A stretch of DNA of 64,000 nucleotides from NCBI GenBank assembly GCA_947452555.1, contig CANGDH010000001.1, positions 434,001-498,000 of the forward strand. Reading direction: 5' to 3'. This document shows, piece by piece, positions 15,779-25,400 of the stretch. Made by a program: the position numbers and the translations under genes. Under the pieces are notes generated by a model. It made no database searches. It worked only from the letters and a program-made list of their open reading frames with translations, and was not told the DNA's origin. This DNA is from Bacteroidota bacterium. GTDB taxonomy: Bacteria; Bacteroidota; Bacteroidia; Chitinophagales; Chitinophagaceae. The number at the start of each line of letters is the position of its first letter. Positions within the stretch are counted from its first letter, which is position 1.

Positions 15779-16358
15779 GGAGACGATTGAAATATCTGGA
15801 GTATTAGGGTTGACGGCGGCAGTTTTGTTGACTTTGAACATTTGTATGGGAATATTAATGAGAACTGCATATAAAAAAATAGATATCTGGAAAAAAATAC
15901 CAACTCAATTTAAGCGCTACAAAATGATAGATTTGCATAACTATATAAGTTATGGTGTACTGTTAATTGTATTTGTACATATACTTGTTTTACCGCTTGA
16001 TCCAAATTCTGGATTTAGTTATTCTAGTCTTTTATGGCCATCTAATAATTTACATCAGCCCATTTTTGTTTGGATTGGATATGTTTCACTTATTGCATTA
16101 TTGATTGTAATAATCACTTCACAAAATTTAATTAAGAAAGCTTTAGGTTTTAATTTATGGAAGAACATTCACATCATCTCTTATTTGACAGGAGTACTTT
16201 TTATTATCCATGCTATTGTAATGGATCCATTATTAAAAGACCGTGCAGTTGATTTTATCGATGCAGAAAAGGTTTTTATGGAACTATGCGCTATTGTTCT
16301 ATTGTGTGCGTTTTATTGGAGATATCAATACAATAAAAAACAATCAATTAAAAATTAG
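15777..16358 (+). CDS. ferric-reductase-like transmembrane haem protein
   Basis: The 193-residue integral membrane protein has five or so helices. Two helices each carry a pair of histidines about 13-14 residues apart: His54 and His68 (LHNYISYGVLLIVFVH) and His132 and His145 (IHIISYLTGVLFIIH). This is the bis-haem pattern of ferric reductase/NOX/YedZ-type domains, which pass electrons across the membrane. No FAD/NADPH domain is attached, so it needs a partner. It is divergent from thioredoxin-apbE-DUF4266-DUF3570 and probably supplies or receives their electrons (inferred). Its ATG is inside the inverted repeat described separately. Confidence 0.82.
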   Translation: METIEISGVLGLTAAVLLTLNICMGILMRTAYKKIDIWKKIPTQFKRYKMIDLHNYISYGVLLIVFVHILVLPLDPNSGFSYSSLLWPSNNLHQPIFVWIGYVSLIALLIVIITSQNLIKKALGFNLWKNIHIISYLTGVLFIIHAIVMDPLLKDRAVDFIDAEKVFMELCAIVLLCAFYWRYQYNKKQSIKN

Positions 16359-16362
16359 TTAT

Positions 16363-17109
16363 TTAATTTCCCTTATTGTAAAATTTTAAAAAGTCTATAA
16401 AATCATTTTCAGTTTTTAGTTTCTTTTTATTTTTAGAATAATTCAATACTAATTCTTTATTTGGGAGCAAACCATATAATTCATCTTGATCTAACTTTCT
16501 TAAAGCAATCACATTAGTTCCATTTTTTAAATAGAAACTAGCATTAGGGGAGAATTTATAAATTTTCAAAGTTCCAAATAAAGAATCTTTTTGTAAAATT
16601 TGGTTTGTGAACTGTTTCAATATTTGAATTGATCCTTCATTTAATACTTGTACAAATTGGTATGATTTTAATAAACCTTTAGTATCTGTATACCCTTTTT
16701 CTAAATTCATTGAAGGTGTATTATATTCAGCATCTATTAATATTTCTACTTTTCTAATTATTGATTTGTCTGCAACCAACTCTTTATCTTTTTCATCCAA
16801 AAAATGTATTTGGTCAGAATTGGTATTGAATTTGATTTTTACTTTAGCAATTTTTTTATCTCCAATATCATAAATATTTGCTAAACGCCAATCTTCAAAT
16901 AAGAAGGGTGTGCCACTAATATCTGAATAACGCATTCCCAACATTGTGCCATCACGGTCTACTACTCCAAATGGGTCAATATTCAAAGTCATATTTGCCG
17001 ACTTGAAACTTGATACTTCAGAATTACCACCACCTGATCCAAGTCCATTTTGAGCGTAGGAACTATTTAAAATTGAAATTAACGTTAAGAGTAAGTATAT
17101 TTTTTTCAT
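16363..17109 (-). CDS. hypothetical secreted protein
   Basis: A 248-residue protein I do not recognise. It has a clear signal peptide (MKKIYLLLTLISILNSSYAQ) followed by a Gly/Ser-rich linker (NGLGSGGGNSEVSS) and a mostly beta-rich domain with SDISGTPFLFEDWRLANIYD and alternating charged strands. No cysteines, lipobox or sorting domain are seen. Layout resembles periplasmic proteins of the Chitinophagia with unknown function. Its stop lies 4 bases from the stop of the ferric-reductase-like gene, in convergent orientation, so a shared regulatory role is not indicated. Confidence 0.75.
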   Translation of the reverse strand: MKKIYLLLTLISILNSSYAQNGLGSGGGNSEVSSFKSANMTLNIDPFGVVDRDGTMLGMRYSDISGTPFLFEDWRLANIYDIGDKKIAKVKIKFNTNSDQIHFLDEKDKELVADKSIIRKVEILIDAEYNTPSMNLEKGYTDTKGLLKSYQFVQVLNEGSIQILKQFTNQILQKDSLFGTLKIYKFSPNASFYLKNGTNVIALRKLDQDELYGLLPNKELVLNYSKNKKKLKTENDFIDFLKFYNKGN

Positions 17110-17190
17110 GGTATTTATTTTATGCTCTTATAAATATAAACATTTCATTTAAATTTTGTTTCATGTGAGGATGATTTATTATATTTCACT

Positions 17191-18909
17191 ATGATTCAAT
17201 CGCTAAAAAACAATTTCATTTTTTTTATAACCATTATATCATTGATTTCTTGTAATAAAGAATTAAAATCAATGCAGATAACTACTAGTCCTAATGTTCC
17301 AATAAATACTGTTCCAATTATAAGTAAGTATAGTAATATACCTCCTAATAATTCAATTTCTGTTGTTACTCAACATAACAATAACTCCAGGTCTGGTCTC
17401 AATGATCATGAATCTATTTTAAATATTAATAATGTTGTATCAAGTTTATTTGGAAAACAATTTGTACTTGCTGTTGATGATCAAGTTTATGCACAACCCT
17501 TAGTTATTAGTAATTTAAAAATTAATAATATTTTACATAATGTTGTATTAATTGCAACAGTTAATAATACGGTTTATGCTTATGACGCTGAAAATGGTGA
17601 TGCTATTTGGAATAAAAATTTCAACCCTGCATTTTTTAGAGCAGTTAAGAATTCTGATATGACTGGTGCTTGTGGTGGTAATTATGTAGATTTTAGTGGT
17701 AATATGGGAATTGTTGGAACTCCTGTAATTGACTCTGCCAATAATACTATCTATTTTGTGACAAGGATTACCAGTGGAACAGGAACTTATATTCAACAAT
17801 TACACGCTACCAATATTATAGATGGATCTGAATTGCCAAATAGTCCAACAACAATTACAGCAATTTATGATGGTATTGGGGAAGGTAGCAAGGCTGGTGT
17901 ACTTAGTTTTGATGCACAAAAGCAAAATCAGAGACAAGCACTCACATTAACTAATGGGATGGTTTATATAAGTTTTTCCTCCCATTGTGATTGGGGGCCA
18001 TATCATGGATGGGTATTAGGATATGATTCAAAAACACTAACCCAGAAAATTGTTTATAATAATACTCCTAATGGATATAATGCGGGAATTTGGGAAAGTG
18101 GAATGGGCATGGCAGTTGACGCTCAAGGAAATTTATTTTGTGTAACCGGGAATGGTTCTGTCGGTATCCCTAGTGATCCTACTAATTTAATTAATAGAGG
18201 AGAAAGTGCTTTGAAACTTACTCCAAATGCTAATAGCTTAACGGTGAGCAGTTATTTCACACCCTTTAACTACCCATTTCTAGAGCAAAATGATTTAGAT
18301 TATGGAGGTCTTGGTGCATTTTTAATCCCCAATACTAATCTTTTTTTTACAGGTTGTAAAGATGGTAATTTTTATATTCTTGATAAAGACCATATGGGGG
18401 AATATAATCAGATTGCTAATAATATACATCAAACAATTAGCTTAAATAATCCTGGAGCTAATATGCATTGCCAACCAAGTTATTTTAAGAATACAACAAA
18501 TCAATTTGTTTATGTCTGGCCAGAAAACGAACCTTTTCACCAAATTCCAATTAACCAAAATACGCAACTTTTCGACATGAGCTTACAAAGAACTTATAAT
18601 GTGAATGGCCCAGTTGGACAAAATGGGGCTGTGATTTCTGTTTCTTCGAATGGAAGTATTGATAATTCTGGTATTGTATGGGTATCTCATGCAGTTCCAC
18701 CTTTTGACGCTGAACATGGAGTTAGACCAGGAATATTAAGAGCATTTAATGCAAATGATATTACCAAAGAATTATGGAATAGTAATATGAATTATGCTAT
18801 TGATGGCGGAGGGAATTATGCAAAATTTTCTTCTCCTACTATTGCAAATGGCCATGTGTATTTGCCTACTTTTTCAAATCAGGTTGTAGTTTATGGAATT
18901 AAGCAATAG
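17191..18909 (+). CDS. PQQ-like beta-propeller lipoprotein
   Basis: The 572-residue protein has a lipoprotein signal (hydrophobic run then ISC at residue 21). Its body contains propeller blades of the PQQ/quinoprotein type: QVYAQPLVI, VYAYDAENGDAIWNKNF, GILRAFNANDITKELWNSN and NGHVYLPTFSNQVVVYGIK, with a segment HNNNSRSGLNDHESILN typical of secreted bacterial quinoprotein-like proteins. Many such proteins do not bind PQQ, so this is a structural assignment. Predicted to sit at the outer membrane or on the surface. Single gene between the convergent DUF6089-like gene and the hypothetical gene; function unknown. Confidence 0.8.
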   Translation: MIQSLKNNFIFFITIISLISCNKELKSMQITTSPNVPINTVPIISKYSNIPPNNSISVVTQHNNNSRSGLNDHESILNINNVVSSLFGKQFVLAVDDQVYAQPLVISNLKINNILHNVVLIATVNNTVYAYDAENGDAIWNKNFNPAFFRAVKNSDMTGACGGNYVDFSGNMGIVGTPVIDSANNTIYFVTRITSGTGTYIQQLHATNIIDGSELPNSPTTITAIYDGIGEGSKAGVLSFDAQKQNQRQALTLTNGMVYISFSSHCDWGPYHGWVLGYDSKTLTQKIVYNNTPNGYNAGIWESGMGMAVDAQGNLFCVTGNGSVGIPSDPTNLINRGESALKLTPNANSLTVSSYFTPFNYPFLEQNDLDYGGLGAFLIPNTNLFFTGCKDGNFYILDKDHMGEYNQIANNIHQTISLNNPGANMHCQPSYFKNTTNQFVYVWPENEPFHQIPINQNTQLFDMSLQRTYNVNGPVGQNGAVISVSSNGSIDNSGIVWVSHAVPPFDAEHGVRPGILRAFNANDITKELWNSNMNYAIDGGGNYAKFSSPTIANGHVYLPTFSNQVVVYGIKQ

Positions 18910-18915
18910 CTTTTC

Positions 18916-19653
18916 CTATTTTTTATCTGGTGCAAATCTTTTAATCAGGGTAGTGGTTAGTCCAAGTTTTACACTATAAAATTTGTCATTTCCATTATTT
19001 TCTGCTGTATATGTATTTCCATTTCTTGTTACAGTAGTTGCTGTCTCAAAATTGTCGACTAAGTCTGAGGTTGTATACCTAAAAGTAAATTCTCCAAAAA
19101 TATTCAAATCATTACCTAGTTTATAACAAATACCAATATTAATAGGTATTGTACAAATAGGCCAGAATTGCGCTATTAATTTTTGCTGACTATTTTTATA
19201 GTTCACGAAATTATTTTCATTAGTAGGCAAGTTTAAGATGTATCCCATTCCTATACCAAGAAATGGATTAAGCTTATTTTTTATATCTGTAATCTTATTT
19301 TTTCTCAAAAAATATTCAAATAAAATATTCATTTCATGAAATGTTCTATTAAATCTAAATCCTCTATTATTAATTATGGATTGATTTGAATACATATCAT
19401 TTGCTTCTAATGGTATGTATTCATAGTTAAATCTCACACCAAAATTATTACTAAGTAATTTTCTATAAAATAAAGAAAAGTTTGTGTGATATGTTTTTTG
19501 TTTCCCTCCAATTTGACCTTTATAGGCTGTGGTTCCAATACTAGTTCCTAGTTCACCTTTATATTCAATTAAACTAAGATGCTGGGTATATGATTTTAAG
19601 GGTGACAATAACAATAGCAAAGATAAGCTTAGAAAAAATTTCATTATAGTCAA
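18916..19653 (-). CDS. DUF6089-like outer-membrane beta-barrel protein
   Basis: A 245-residue protein with signal peptide (MKFFLSLSLLLLLSPLKSYTQ) and a small barrel of about eight strands, including YKGELGTSIGTTAYKGQIGG, NFGVRFNYEYIPL and LNPFLGIGMGYIL. The latter is the usual DUF6089/opacity-type pattern of Bacteroidota. Ends with strand YSVKLGLTTTLIKRF. Function unknown. MKFF at 19644 may be the true start; the upstream ATG adds three residues. Confidence 0.75.
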   Translation of the reverse strand: MTIMKFFLSLSLLLLLSPLKSYTQHLSLIEYKGELGTSIGTTAYKGQIGGKQKTYHTNFSLFYRKLLSNNFGVRFNYEYIPLEANDMYSNQSIINNRGFRFNRTFHEMNILFEYFLRKNKITDIKNKLNPFLGIGMGYILNLPTNENNFVNYKNSQQKLIAQFWPICTIPINIGICYKLGNDLNIFGEFTFRYTTSDLVDNFETATTVTRNGNTYTAENNGNDKFYSVKLGLTTTLIKRFAPDKK

Positions 19654-19732
19654 ATCTATAAATTATACATTAGCTAGACAAATATCTATAATCTTAATAT
19701 ATTTTAATAAAAAGCATTAATTTTTACACATG

Positions 19733-19861
19733 CTAGAAGATTAGCTCACTTCGTTAGCTGATCTTCTAGGGGATCTTACCCAAAGCCTTCCAACTAATTA
19801 CTTTGCACTTAGTTGGCTTTTGTATTTCTCGTCTGCTCCTTCAAGTAAGCTTGAATCGCAG
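19733..19861. repeat. cluster of inverted repeats between the DUF6089-like gene and tRNA-Arg
   Basis: Three hairpins lie in about 130 bases. (1) CTAGAAGATTAGCT (19733-19746) with AGCTGATCTTCTAG (19756-19769), 13 of 14 Watson-Crick pairs plus one G-T. (2) CCAACTAA (19790-19797) with TTAGTTGG (19809-19816), followed on the plus strand by CTTTTGTATTT. (3) TTCAAG (19840-19845) with CTTGAA (19850-19855), flanked by CTGC/GCAG. The spacer has no convincing gene; on the minus strand a short frame ending AYLKEQTRNTKAN could be a relic. Role unknown: structured RNA, decayed element or stacked terminators. Confidence 0.6.
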
Positions 19862-19873
19862 CCTTAATATACA

Positions 19874-19901
19874 AAAGCCTGTCACTTTCGTGACAGGCTT
19901 T
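19874..19901 (-). terminator. terminator of tRNA-Arg
   Basis: AAAGCCTGTCAC (19874-19885) pairs perfectly with GTGACAGGCTTT (19890-19901) around TTTC. Read on the minus strand it follows the tRNA by 2 bases and ends in TTTTGTAT, a typical intrinsic terminator. Confidence 0.9.
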
Positions 19902-19903
19902 GT

Positions 19904-19976
19904 GATTCGGATTGGATTCGAACCAATGGCCCTCATCTTAGAAGGATGACGCTCTATCCAGCTGAGCTACCGAACC
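19904..19976 (-). tRNA. tRNA-Arg (anticodon TCT)
   Basis: 73 nt on the minus strand. Acceptor GGTTCGG pairs with CCGAATC with one G-T; D arm GCTCAGCTGGATAGAGC; anticodon stem TCATC/GATGA with loop CTTCTAA giving anticodon TCT, which reads AGA/AGG; T arm ATTGGTTCGAATCCAAT. No CCA is encoded. A short inverted repeat GACATAA (19979-19985)/TTATGTC (19991-19997) lies in the 5' leader. Confidence 0.96.
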
Positions 19977-20003
19977 ATGACATAAATATATTATGTCGGG
20001 GTG

Positions 20004-20035
20004 CAAATTTAAGCAAATTTTACGCTTAAATCAAA
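20004..20035 (-). promoter_or_regulatory. Bacteroidota-type promoter of tRNA-Arg
   Basis: On the minus strand TTTG (20032-20035), then exactly 20 bases, then TAAATTTG (20004-20011). This matches TTTG-N19-21-TAnnTTTG and points at the tRNA, giving a short leader of about 20 bases. Confidence 0.85.
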
Positions 20036-20052
20036 GAAAATAATGCTCAAAA

Positions 20053-20778
20053 TCAATCCTTTGCCATTAAATCTCTAATTACCACGCTTGCTACAGTGCA
20101 TCCAAAGATAGCTGGCATATAACTAATTGTGCCTATAAGTGACTTTTTTGGATATGCTTTCTCTGTAACTATAATCTTTGTTTGATCCACTTTTTCTGCA
20201 CTATACACCACTTTAAACCCTGTTTTAATACCCAAACTATGTAGGCGTTTTCTTACATACCTGGCCAAATTACATTCATGAGTTTGGGCAATATCAGCAA
20301 CTTCTATTTGAGAAGGATCAATTTTTCCACCAGCACCCATAGAACTCACTATTGGCAAACTTCTATCTATTGCACATTTGATTAAAAAAACTTTAGCTGA
20401 TAATGTGTCTATGCAGTCAATAACATAATCCCATTTTTCTTTATCTAATAATTGAGTGGTTAATTCTGCTTCAATAAAAATTTCCAAAACATTTAAATCA
20501 ATTTCAGGATTTATATCTTTTAATCTTGCAGCTAGCACTTTAGCTTTGGGTTGTTTTGAAGTAGAGTGCAAAGCTGGTATTTGTCTATTAATATTACTTA
20601 AATCAACAACATCATTGTCAACAATGGTCAATTTGCCAATACCGGCACGTACCAACATTTCAGCACAAATCCCGCCAACTCCTCCCAAGCCAACCACTAG
20701 CACATTTTGCTTCCTTAATTTTTCTAAAAGTTCTTCACCTAACATTAATTGTGTTCTACTCATCCAATATGGGATCAT
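20053..20778 (-). CDS. tcdA: tRNA threonylcarbamoyladenosine dehydratase
   Basis: The 241-residue ThiF/E1-like ATPase forms the cyclic hydantoin (ct6A) of threonylcarbamoyladenosine at tRNA position 37. The nucleotide-binding motif GLGGVGG (30-36), the VDNDVVDLSNINRQ stretch with the adenylation Arg-Gln, and YVIDCIDTLSAKV are present, plus the TcdA-specific THECNLARYVRKRL. Slightly shorter than the Escherichia coli enzyme (268). It acts in the cytoplasm on tRNAs that read ANN codons. Single gene between tRNA-Arg and the divergent YCF48-like gene. Confidence 0.92.
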   Translation of the reverse strand: MIPYWMSRTQLMLGEELLEKLRKQNVLVVGLGGVGGICAEMLVRAGIGKLTIVDNDVVDLSNINRQIPALHSTSKQPKAKVLAARLKDINPEIDLNVLEIFIEAELTTQLLDKEKWDYVIDCIDTLSAKVFLIKCAIDRSLPIVSSMGAGGKIDPSQIEVADIAQTHECNLARYVRKRLHSLGIKTGFKVVYSAEKVDQTKIIVTEKAYPKKSLIGTISYMPAIFGCTVASVVIRDLMAKD

Positions 20779-20800
20779 GCTGTATCTTTAGACTGCAAAA

Positions 20801-21859
20801 ATGAGTAAACCAATGTCTATTACAAAAATTATTTTTAGCATCAATTTATTGATATCTATAAATGTAATGTCTCAATATCCAATTACTACGGTTACAGAAA
20901 GAAAAGGTGTAAGTTTAAGAGGGTTGTCGATACCAAATGAAAAAGCAATTTGGGCTAGTGGCAGTAATGGGTCTATTGCAAGGTCTGTGGACGGGGGAGC
21001 TCATTTTGAATGGATTACTGTAGCAGGATATGCTAATCGAGATTTCAGGTCTATACACGCTTGGAATGAGCAAGAAGCAATAATTGTAGCAATTGCCTCT
21101 CCTGGAATAATATTAAAGACAATTGACGGTGGTAAAAATTGGAAGAAAGTTTTTGAAAATAGGGATTCAGCTATGTTTTTAGATGCAATTAATTTTGAAG
21201 ATGGTCACGGCTGGATTATAGGAGACCCTGTACATCAAATTCCATATATGTTAAGTTCAGATGATTATGGCGAAAATTGGATGGAAATGGATTCAAGTTA
21301 TTTCAAGGATACACTTTTAAATGGAGAATCTTTTTTCGCCTCTAGTAATTCTAATTTAAAGCAAGCAGGGAAAGATGTATATTTTGTATCAGGGGGTTTA
21401 CATAGTAGATTATGGATTAATGGCATTCCATCTATTTTGCCAATTGCTCAAGGGAACAATTCCTCAGGAGCTAATAGTATTGATATTTCACCTGATTTTA
21501 AGAGTATTATTATTGCGGGAGGAGATTATAAAAAAGACACAGCTAGCGAAAATAATATCGTTGTTTATGACATTAATACTAAAACAAAATCAAGTGGGAA
21601 CAATTATAAAATGAAACCAATTTTAAATGAGGTCAAACTTATTAAAATACCTTATGGGTACAAGTCTTCCATAAATTTCTTTACTAATGAAATAGCTTTA
21701 ACTACCGGAACTTCAGGAATAGATATTTCTAAAGACAAAGGAAAATCATGGACTTTTATTTCAAAAGAAAGCTTCCATGTAGTTCAAAAACAACCTAATA
21801 CAAAGAAAGTATTTTTAGCAGGTAAAGGGGGGAGAATAGCCCATTTGACAGTTGAATAA
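20801..21859 (+). CDS. YCF48/BNR-like secreted beta-propeller protein
   Basis: A 352-residue protein with signal peptide (ITKIIFSINLLISINVMSQ, from ATG 20801 or 20813) and a propeller of YCF48/BNR-like repeats: NEKAIWASGSNGSIARSVDG, GIILKTIDGGKNWKKVF and ISKDKGKSWTFI. The recurring DGG/DKG-x-x-W is the Asp-box pattern. Such proteins in Bacteroidota are often named oxidoreductase, without proof; plant YCF48 aids photosystem assembly, which cannot apply here. Function unknown. It starts 22 bases from the divergent tcdA. Confidence 0.8.
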   Translation: MSKPMSITKIIFSINLLISINVMSQYPITTVTERKGVSLRGLSIPNEKAIWASGSNGSIARSVDGGAHFEWITVAGYANRDFRSIHAWNEQEAIIVAIASPGIILKTIDGGKNWKKVFENRDSAMFLDAINFEDGHGWIIGDPVHQIPYMLSSDDYGENWMEMDSSYFKDTLLNGESFFASSNSNLKQAGKDVYFVSGGLHSRLWINGIPSILPIAQGNNSSGANSIDISPDFKSIIIAGGDYKKDTASENNIVVYDINTKTKSSGNNYKMKPILNEVKLIKIPYGYKSSINFFTNEIALTTGTSGIDISKDKGKSWTFISKESFHVVQKQPNTKKVFLAGKGGRIAHLTVE

Positions 21860-21946
21860 TGCAGTAAAATTTTAGGTTTATTATATCCGAAATATAATCC
21901 TTTAGTTTTTTTGTTTTTAAACTACATAGTGTACCTTAGTAAAGCA

Positions 21947-22237
21947 ATGAATAAATATCAAGCAATTATATCATTCGATATGGACGAAGAATTTATGTCT
22001 TTTGTGCCACCACATCGTACTTACATCAATTATTTATTAAATAAAGGCATAATTGATAGTTATGCAGTTAGCATGGAAACCCAACAAACTTGGATTACTA
22101 TTAATGCTAAAAACAAGAAAGAAGCTAAGGAATTCTTGGAAAAATCCCCATTAAGTAAGTATTGGAACTACGAAATTGTAGAACTTTTCGTTTATGATAG
22201 CCAATCTACCCGTCTTCCAGCTGTTCAGTTAAATTAA
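21947..22237 (+). CDS. YCII-related / muconolactone-isomerase-like small protein
   Basis: A 96-residue protein from ATG 21947. The open frame can be extended to TTG 21911 but the extra 12 residues look non-coding. It has a ferredoxin-like alpha/beta layout: YQAIISFDMDEEFMSFVPPHRTYINYLL, INAKNKKEAKEFLEKSPLSKYWNYEIVELFVY, resembling YCII-like or muconolactone-isomerase-like dimers. Function unknown. A tRNA-Val promoter begins right after its stop. Confidence 0.75.
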   Translation: MNKYQAIISFDMDEEFMSFVPPHRTYINYLLNKGIIDSYAVSMETQQTWITINAKNKKEAKEFLEKSPLSKYWNYEIVELFVYDSQSTRLPAVQLN

Positions 22238-22247
22238 TTATACTTTT

Positions 22248-22279
22248 TTTGGGAATTTCAAAAATGCATCTTATATTTG
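22248..22279 (+). promoter_or_regulatory. Bacteroidota-type promoter of tRNA-Val
   Basis: TTTG (22248-22251), 20 bases, TATATTTG (22272-22279), an exact TTTG-N20-TAnnTTTG match, 12 bases before the mature tRNA 5' end. Confidence 0.9.
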
Positions 22280-22291
22280 CACTCCTTAAAA

Positions 22292-22366
22292 GGGAGCATA
22301 GCTCAGTTGGTTTAGAGCACCTCGTTTACACCGAGGGGGTCCGCGGTTCGAACCCGTGTGCTCCCA
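22292..22366 (+). tRNA. tRNA-Val (anticodon TAC)
   Basis: 75 nt. Acceptor GGGAGCA pairs with TGCTCCC; D arm GCTCAGTTGGTTTAGAGC; anticodon stem CCTCG/CGAGG with loop TTTACAC giving anticodon TAC; T arm CGCGGTTCGAACCCGTG. Discriminator A at 22366; CCA is not encoded. Confidence 0.97.
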
Positions 22367-22377
22367 CCCTTTAAAGT

Positions 22378-22411
22378 AAAAGTCCTCAACATTTGTTGAG
22401 GACTTTTTTTA
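22378..22411. terminator. bidirectional intrinsic terminator
   Basis: AGTCCTCAAC (22381-22390) pairs with GTTGAGGACT (22395-22404) around ATTT, extended by AAA/TTT, with a T run on the plus strand and TTTTACTTT on the minus strand. It ends tRNA-Val and, on the other strand, the large T9SS gene. Confidence 0.92.
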
Positions 22412-22446
22412 TGCGTTTATTTTCTTTTTTCTTTATTTAGCAACTA

Positions 22447-25400
22447 TTACAATTTAATAATTTGAACAGCTTGATAAGTTCCATCTACTTGTGCAAGAAG
22501 TGTATAAGTACCTGGCAAGAAATTGGCGCCAAATGTGTATTTAACATTAGACATGCCTTGTGCTGCAAACACTAAAAAGCCAGTTGAATTAAATACTTGC
22601 AATTTCATAGTAACATAACTTCCTCTATATCTTATTGTACTTACAGTAAAACTAGTGGAACTAGGATTTGGATAAACAGTCAATACCAATCTTCTATCTG
22701 GATTTTCGGTAATAGGTGTTATATTGATACTTATACTTTGCATATTTGTACAAGCATTTGCATCTTTAACGGCCACGTCATAAGTACCTGCATAATTATT
22801 GTAAAATAAATTAGATGCTTGATAAGCATTATTATTTAATTGATAGGTATAAGGTTTTGTTCCTCCGGTTGCAGTTGCAGTTATAGTTGTTGTACTATTG
22901 AACGACGTAATAATACCAGCAGTTAAACTCAAATTAAGTTTTGTCGGCTGTGTAATAGTTTTACTAACCGTATCTTTTTTACCTAATGCATCTGTTACGA
23001 TATAAGTATAAGTACCCGCTTTCACAGTAAATGTACCAATGCCATTATAGGGTGTTGTACCCCCAACTGCAGAAACAATTATATTGGTTGTGCCTCCATA
23101 ACAATCAATAGTTCCACTAGAAATACTAGCTACCAAAGGTGGTATAATTGGAGCTGCAATTGTAATTGATTTTGAAATAGTACATGCTTTGGCATCATTA
23201 ACAGTAACACTATAAGTTCCTGCAGAAATATTCATAAATAAATTAGATACTTGTGGTGTATTACTATTCAATTTAAAGGAATAAGGAGTGGTACCACCGG
23301 AAGCAGTAGCGGTGATAGTTGTGGTGGTATTTGAAGGCGTTAAAGTGCCCGCATTTAAACTTAAATCAAGCTTAGCAGGTTGCGTAATGGTAGTACTAAC
23401 AGTGTCTTTTTTACCTAAGGCATCAGTCACAATATAGTTATATGTTCCTGCTACTACTGGGTATGTACCTGTTCCTGTATAGGGAGCAGTACCTCCACTT
23501 GCGCTAACTATAATATTAGTAGTTCCTCCAAAGCAGTTGATAGTTCCATTACTAATTGATGCATTTAACGGAGTCACGACTACAATATTTTGATCTTCAT
23601 AAATACCAGCATCTGGATTTCCTACTATTGCATTACCTATAAAATCTCTAGTTAAACCAACGTCATACCCAAAATTGATAGCAACAGAACCATTTACTAA
23701 TTTGTAATTCCAATTTTCTGCTTTACCAGTTGTGTCTAAAAATAATTTTTGCGTATCAATAATTAAATCATCGTAATTAGCTTCGATACCTAAAATACCC
23801 CCTCTCAATTTATAAATATTATTTTTATGTATTAAATCTAATGTATCCAGGTTATTAGACATCACATTTATTCCAGAAGTCACCCAGATAATATTGTTTC
23901 TTAAAATAACTATATCGAATACAGTAGGATCTGCAAACCAAAATATGGTAGTTGCACTATTAAAACCTTTTTCAGTTTCTATGATATTATTATTGAAGAA
24001 TCTAGTATTATTAGTATTAATAAACGAATTCCCTACTTTATTATGAATTGTTGCAGTTTGGCCGCAATTGATAATTTTATTATATGCAATTAAGTTATTG
24101 AATGCATTGCCATTACTTTCACCCCCAATTTCCATAAATCCTTTACAATAGGTGACAGTATTATATAAGATTCTATTACTATTGATATTAGAATTAAATA
24201 ATTGAATGGCGCCCCCAATAAAACTATAGTCATAACTACTGGCCCATGCACCATCAATCTTATTACTTTGTATTTGGTTAAAAGAGCTACCAACGACTAT
24301 TCCATTTGCGCCGTAATCATCTGTTCCACCCACAGTATTTCTAATTGCACGCAGGTTATGAATAAAATTATTAGTTATAGTTGTGAAATCAGAACCAGTT
24401 TCAAAAGTTATTCCAATACCTACTAAACTTATATCATTATTTCTAATCGTACAATAAGGTGAATTTTGAATGACAATGCCATATTGAATTTTAGCAGTTA
24501 TAGTATGAGCTATTGTGTCAATAGTTTTATCTAAAATTTTAAAGCCATCTACTATTACATATTGTCCATTTACGATATCAATAACGTCACCAGTTGTTGT
24601 AGTAAATTCTGGTTTATTTCCAGTTCCATAAGTAGTATACACAATTGGATTTATGGTATTGCCAATCCCGGTAATTAAAAGCGACCCTGTAAATGTTTGG
24701 CCTTTTTTGAAAAACACAGTATCTCCCGGAACTAAATTTAAAGTGCCTGCATTTACTTGTGCAATTGTTTTCCAAGGATTTGAGAAAGTTCCATTTGTTA
24801 TTGTAGAAGTAGAAGAAGGGTCTGCGTAATATTTTTTGGCAACTACTGGAGCAATAATAATATTCTCATAAATACCGGCATCTGGATTACCTACAATTGG
24901 GTTATTTATGAAATCTGTAGTAATTCCTACATTAGTACCAAAATTAATTCCTGGAGAATTGGCTATCAGCCTATAATCCCAGTTTTCAGGATCACCTAAA
25001 GTATCAACAAATATTTGAGAATTATTAATGATAAGTTCTGTAGGGTCTAAGTTGACACCAAGTATGCTATTTCGTAATTTGTATATATTGTTTGTGTGAA
25101 CCATTTTATTAGTATCCAAATTATTACTTACTACATTTTCTCCTGTAGTCAACCAAATGATATTATTCTTCATAATAACAACATCATTTTTAGTTGGATC
25201 TGCAAACCAAAACATAGTGCTTGCATTTTTGAATTGAACTTTAGTTTCTATAATTACATTATTATAAAATTTAGTGTTATTAGTATTTATATAATTACCA
25301 TTAATTAGATTATGAAAAATGGCAGTTTGACCACAATTAATAATTTTGTTATACGCGATTAAGTTATTCAATGCATTGCCATTACTTTCTCCTCCAATTT

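Noticed and set aside
19733..19905. tmRNA, GIY-YIG gene or intact mobile element in the hairpin spacer
   Set aside because: No tRNA-like domain with tag frame, no nuclease motif and no terminal repeats could be found.
21911..21946. TTG start of the YCII-like gene
   Set aside because: The extra 12 residues look untranslated; ATG 21947 fits the family N-terminus.
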